Shown here piece after piece: positions 59,816 through 62,289 of a DNA stretch of 62,289 bases (positions within the stretch are counted from its first letter, which is position 1; every line of letters starts with the position of its first letter). Source of the DNA: Megasphaera sp. UBA1696 (GTDB lineage: Bacteria > Bacillota > Negativicutes > Veillonellales > Megasphaeraceae); contig DCJQ01000026.1 of assembly GCA_002319965.1 (NCBI GenBank), forward strand, positions 1-62,289, given 5' to 3'. Position numbers and translations under genes: made by a program. The notes below the pieces were generated by a model. That model was not told where the DNA came from. It saw only the letters and a program-made list of their open reading frames with translations, and searched no databases.

Positions 59816-60640
59816 TTAGAATGCCGGGAGAATCGTTCCTTGGAAGTGTTCGTCGATGAACTGTTTAATCGGGGCAGACTGGTAAATGGCGAGGACCTTT
59901 TTGTAGGTTTCGTTGTTTTCATCGCCTTGGCGAACGACGAGTACGTTGGCATACGGCGAGTCCTTCGATTCAACGAGGAGGGAGTCTTTCTGCGGGTTCA
60001 GACCGGCCGGAATGGCGTAGTTGGTATTGACGCAGGCCAGGTCCGTGTCATCGAGAGAACGAGGAATCTGAGCGGCATCGAGTTCGACGAACTGGAGATT
60101 TTTCGGATTAGCCGTAATGTCCGTTACCGAAGCGTCTACGGAGTTGCCGTTCTTCAAGGTAATCAGGCCGGCCTGTTGGAGCAGGAGAAGAGCCCGGGCA
60201 CCGTTGGTCGGGTCGTTCGGAATCGTAACTTTGGCGCCGTCGGCGACGTCTTTGAGATCTTTATATTTATGGGAATAAACGGCCATGGGCAGGATAATCG
60301 TCTTGCCGATGGAAACGAGCTTTAAGCCCTGTTTCTTGACGACGTTATCGAGGTACGGCTGGTGCTGCATGGAGTTCATATCGAGGTCTCCGTCGGCCAG
60401 GGCCTTGTTGGGCTGGACGTAGTCGTTGAATTCGACGACTTTGATGTCGAGGCCTTGTTTCGCCGCTTCTTTGGCGACTTCTTCCATGACTTCTGCATGG
60501 GGACCGGCGGTGACGCCGACTTTGATTTCTTTCTTGTCACCGGAGGCAGCGGAATCGCTGGAGGAACCGCAGCCGGCGACCGCCAGGCAGGCCGTGGCGA
60601 TGAGGAGGGCAGCAAAGACTTTTTTTACTGTTATTTTCAT
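59816..60640 (-). CDS. metQ: MetQ/NlpA-family methionine-binding lipoprotein
   Basis: A 274-residue ABC substrate-binding lipoprotein, lipobox AVAGC at about residue 23. VGVTAGPHAEVMEEV, MNSMQHQPYLDNVV and VTIPNDPTNGARALLLLQ are typical of MetQ. It is preceded by a SAM-I riboswitch, so it is repressed when S-adenosylmethionine is plentiful. metN and metI are not next to it; its transporter is elsewhere. The ATG at 60640 was chosen over one three codons upstream that is too close to AAAGGA. Confidence 0.93.
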   Translation of the reverse strand: MKITVKKVFAALLIATACLAVAGCGSSSDSAASGDKKEIKVGVTAGPHAEVMEEVAKEAAKQGLDIKVVEFNDYVQPNKALADGDLDMNSMQHQPYLDNVVKKQGLKLVSIGKTIILPMAVYSHKYKDLKDVADGAKVTIPNDPTNGARALLLLQQAGLITLKNGNSVDASVTDITANPKNLQFVELDAAQIPRSLDDTDLACVNTNYAIPAGLNPQKDSLLVESKDSPYANVLVVRQGDENNETYKKVLAIYQSAPIKQFIDEHFQGTILPAF

Positions 60641-60691
60641 GTAAATCATATCCTTTCTGAAAGTAAATGGAAGTTGTCGCTCAAAAAGAAA

Positions 60692-60826
60692 AGCCGTCAT
60701 TCAGATGACGGCTCGGATTGCGATTCGTTCATCTGCCGGTAATATACCGCTGGACTTGGCACCTATCCCGATTGGGGGTTGCCGCAGCGTCATCGGGCCA
60801 TTCCCTCGGCTGCTCTTGATGAAAGA
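60692..60826 (-). promoter_or_regulatory. SAM-I (S-box) riboswitch of metQ with terminator
   Basis: Read on the minus strand, the aptamer shows TCATCAAGAGCAGCCGAGG, GGCCCGATGACGCTGCGGC, AACCCCC and GGTGCCAAGTCC, the conserved S-box core. An intrinsic terminator (60692-60700 with 60705-60713, T-run following) closes it 50 bases before the start codon. Confidence 0.95.
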
Positions 60827-60848
60827 CAATGTGTTGTTGATGGTGTAT

Positions 60849-60877
60849 ATAGTACCATTGAGAGAATACACTGTCAA
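60849..60877 (-). promoter_or_regulatory. Promoter of the metQ transcript
   Basis: On the minus strand TTGACA (60872-60877) and TACTAT (60849-60854), 17-bp spacer, directly upstream of the riboswitch. Confidence 0.85.
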
Positions 60878-60894
60878 GCCCTTTTTTGCTTTTC

Positions 60895-60923
60895 TTGAGA
60901 ATTTTTTGGTCTCATGTTATAAT
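60895..60923 (+). promoter_or_regulatory. Promoter of the MFS transporter gene
   Basis: TTGAGA (60895-60900) and TATAAT (60918-60923), 17-bp spacer. It is back-to-back with the metQ promoter and gives a leader of about 170 bases. Confidence 0.7.
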
Positions 60924-60929
60924 GAACCT

Positions 60930-61089
60930 ACTCATCGGAGGGCTTTATACCCGTATTGTATCAGGCTGGATAAGATGTCGCAGCAGCCATTGTCCGGAGG
61001 TCCTGCAAGTCCGTATATTTGCAGGTCGACGTAAGGGCAGTCAGGTCTGTTGTGGTTTTTTATCCGGCTTTTTTTGCGCACATAGCTTC
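60930..61089 (+). other. Long untranslated leader of the MFS gene, possibly structured
   Basis: Contains a hairpin CCTGCAA/TTGCAGG (about 61003-61026), a GGCTG/CAGCC pair further 5', and a T-rich stretch near 61060-61078. No riboswitch class is recognised, and a clean terminator is not formed. Confidence 0.3.
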
Positions 61090-61102
61090 GAGGTGATAAA
61101 AC

Positions 61103-62242
61103 ATGCAGTTTGAACGGGATTTACATTGGCAGATTTATTCGGCAAAAGCCTTTTACTTTATCGGCGGTTTCGGCTTTACGACGTGGGCGTCGCTCATTCC
61201 TTTCTTGAAACGACACCTGGCGATACCGGCTGACCACTTGGGCTTTCTCTTGCTGGGAATCGGCCTCGGGGCCTTGATCATGATGATGATGGCCGGTACC
61301 ATTGCGGCCCGCCTCGGCTGCCGTCGTTCCTTGACTATCGCCGGACTGTGCATTGCTGCCTTTTTGAATCTCTTGTGCTATATGCCGGTCTATGGACTGG
61401 CGGTTTTTACGGCCGTTTGTCTCGGTGCCTCTTTGGGCCTCATGGATGTCGTCGTCAACATCAACGGTATCTTTATCGAACGCAAAGTTCGTACGCGCAT
61501 CATGTCCGGCCTGCAGGCCATGTGGTCCTTGGGGAATTTTATGGGCGCCGCCTTTTTTGCCTTCCTCCTCCAATTCCATCTGCCCTGGCAGGGTGTGGCC
61601 TTTGCCAGTTCGGCCGTCATCATGGCCTGCGTTTTCTTTTTCGGGCCTCACTTGCATAATGAGCGTCAGGCGGCTCAGAAACGGCCGCACTTCATACGGC
61701 CTAAGGGCCAGATCGCCGTCATCGGCCTTATTTGTATGATTGCCTTTCTCGTCGAAGGGGCTATCGATGACTGGAGCGGCGTCTTCATGACCCTTGAAAA
61801 GGGCATCGATATCTCCCGGTCGGGCTTGGGGCTGACCTTATTTACGGCTTCGTCCTTCATTACTCGTCTGGCAGGGGATACGCTGACCATGCATTGGGGA
61901 CCGCGGCGCCTTCTTGCCCTGTCTCTGCCCGTTGCCTTTTTGGGATTTATCGGACTCTTGACGATCAGCGAAGGCTGGCTGCTCTTCTTGTCCTTCATTT
62001 TGATCGGTCTCGGTACGGCCAATACGGTCCCTATTTTCTATTCTCTCTTGGGTCGGCAGAAGGTCATGCCTATTTCTGACGCCGTTTCGTCGGTCAGTAC
62101 CATCGGTTACGCCGGCATCCTCCTGGCGCCGGCTCTCCTTGGCTTTATCGGCCGGACCTATTCGCTGTACGCGTCTTTCAGTTTGGTCACGGTCCTCTTG
62201 GTCGTCATGGCGGCCATTTCCTTGAAAATCGTAAAAGAATAA
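61103..62242 (+). CDS. MFS transporter
   Basis: A 379-residue inner-membrane protein with about twelve hydrophobic helices. The loop between helices 2 and 3 reads AARLGCRRSL, and GASLGLMDVVVNINGIFIERK resembles the sugar/proton symporter or FucP-like branch of the superfamily. Substrate not evident. GAGGTGA lies 7 bases before the ATG. No terminator is seen in the 47 bases that remain to the window end. Confidence 0.82.
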   Translation: MQFERDLHWQIYSAKAFYFIGGFGFTTWASLIPFLKRHLAIPADHLGFLLLGIGLGALIMMMMAGTIAARLGCRRSLTIAGLCIAAFLNLLCYMPVYGLAVFTAVCLGASLGLMDVVVNINGIFIERKVRTRIMSGLQAMWSLGNFMGAAFFAFLLQFHLPWQGVAFASSAVIMACVFFFGPHLHNERQAAQKRPHFIRPKGQIAVIGLICMIAFLVEGAIDDWSGVFMTLEKGIDISRSGLGLTLFTASSFITRLAGDTLTMHWGPRRLLALSLPVAFLGFIGLLTISEGWLLFLSFILIGLGTANTVPIFYSLLGRQKVMPISDAVSSVSTIGYAGILLAPALLGFIGRTYSLYASFSLVTVLLVVMAAISLKIVKE

Positions 62243-62289
62243 TCGCTGCTGTCGGAACGATTGTGGCATAAAAAACTACGGCCTTATGA

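Overview
The window (about 62 kb, GC-rich coding DNA separated by AT-rich spacers) reads as the chromosome of a diderm Firmicute, most likely Negativicutes of the Megasphaera/Veillonellaceae type. The basis is the mixture of Firmicute RNA regulation (a Cys T-box, a SAM-I riboswitch, AGGAGG ribosome sites, many intrinsic terminators) with a phosphoheptose isomerase of the kind used for LPS. It also has strictly anaerobic enzymes: hybrid cluster protein, CO dehydrogenase, radical SAM proteins and a selenocysteine system. The genus is an inference; no rRNA is present. There is no phage, insertion sequence or CRISPR array.

Layout. 0-5.3 kb: hcp on the minus strand, then a tight plus-strand operon (cyclophilin, GIY-YIG protein, M48 protease, SGNH hydrolase). 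5.3-12.3 kb: a glycerol regulon, with a SorC-type regulator divergent from glpK-glpF, followed by a GlpA-like flavoprotein, a second FAD oxidoreductase and a DUF1667 protein. The two glycerol promoters share a spaced repeat at the same place. 12.3-14.5 kb: CO dehydrogenase with a large histidine-rich N-terminal tail. 14.6-16.8 kb: cysK and cysE, cysE behind a T-box with a Cys specifier. 17-22.6 kb: MBL hydrolase, two tandem DUF445 proteins, a FAD-linked 2-hydroxyacid dehydrogenase and a radical SAM protein. 22.7-26.9 kb: two nearly identical CstA transporters, the downstream one with a pseudoknot-capable leader. 27.3-30.4 kb: iron-type alcohol dehydrogenase, a divergent CobT paralogue and a LarC1-only histidine-rich protein. 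30.6-31.1 kb: six tRNA genes. 31.3-34 kb: pta, a possible small RNA or attenuator, and a FAD-dependent dehydrogenase. 34-37.1 kb: two-component system and PepSY protein.

37.3-45.3 kb is a selenium island: selD, itself a selenoprotein with an in-frame UGA, then purB, a cysteine desulfurase-like enzyme, thioredoxin, a TSCPD protein, a DUF3343 protein, selB and selA. selC (tRNA-Sec) was not found. 45.4-48.3 kb: LacI-type regulator, canonical cobT, an orphan RelB/DinJ-like antitoxin and an ArsR regulator. 48.4-53.9 kb (minus): murQ-murP-mupG for N-acetylmuramic acid use, then a NYN-LOTUS protein and a membrane protein with a degenerate DnaQ-like domain. 54-62.3 kb: tRNA-Arg, GltD-like oxidoreductase, beta-carbonic anhydrase, gmhA, lipoproteins, NusG-II and Gx proteins, an exonuclease, metQ under a SAM-I riboswitch, and an MFS transporter.

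Best candidates for something new are the CobT-variant/LarC1-only pair, the NYN-LOTUS plus degenerate-exonuclease pair, the structured cstA leader, the His-tailed CO dehydrogenase and the promoter-terminator unit after pta. All functional assignments come from motif reading without database searches.
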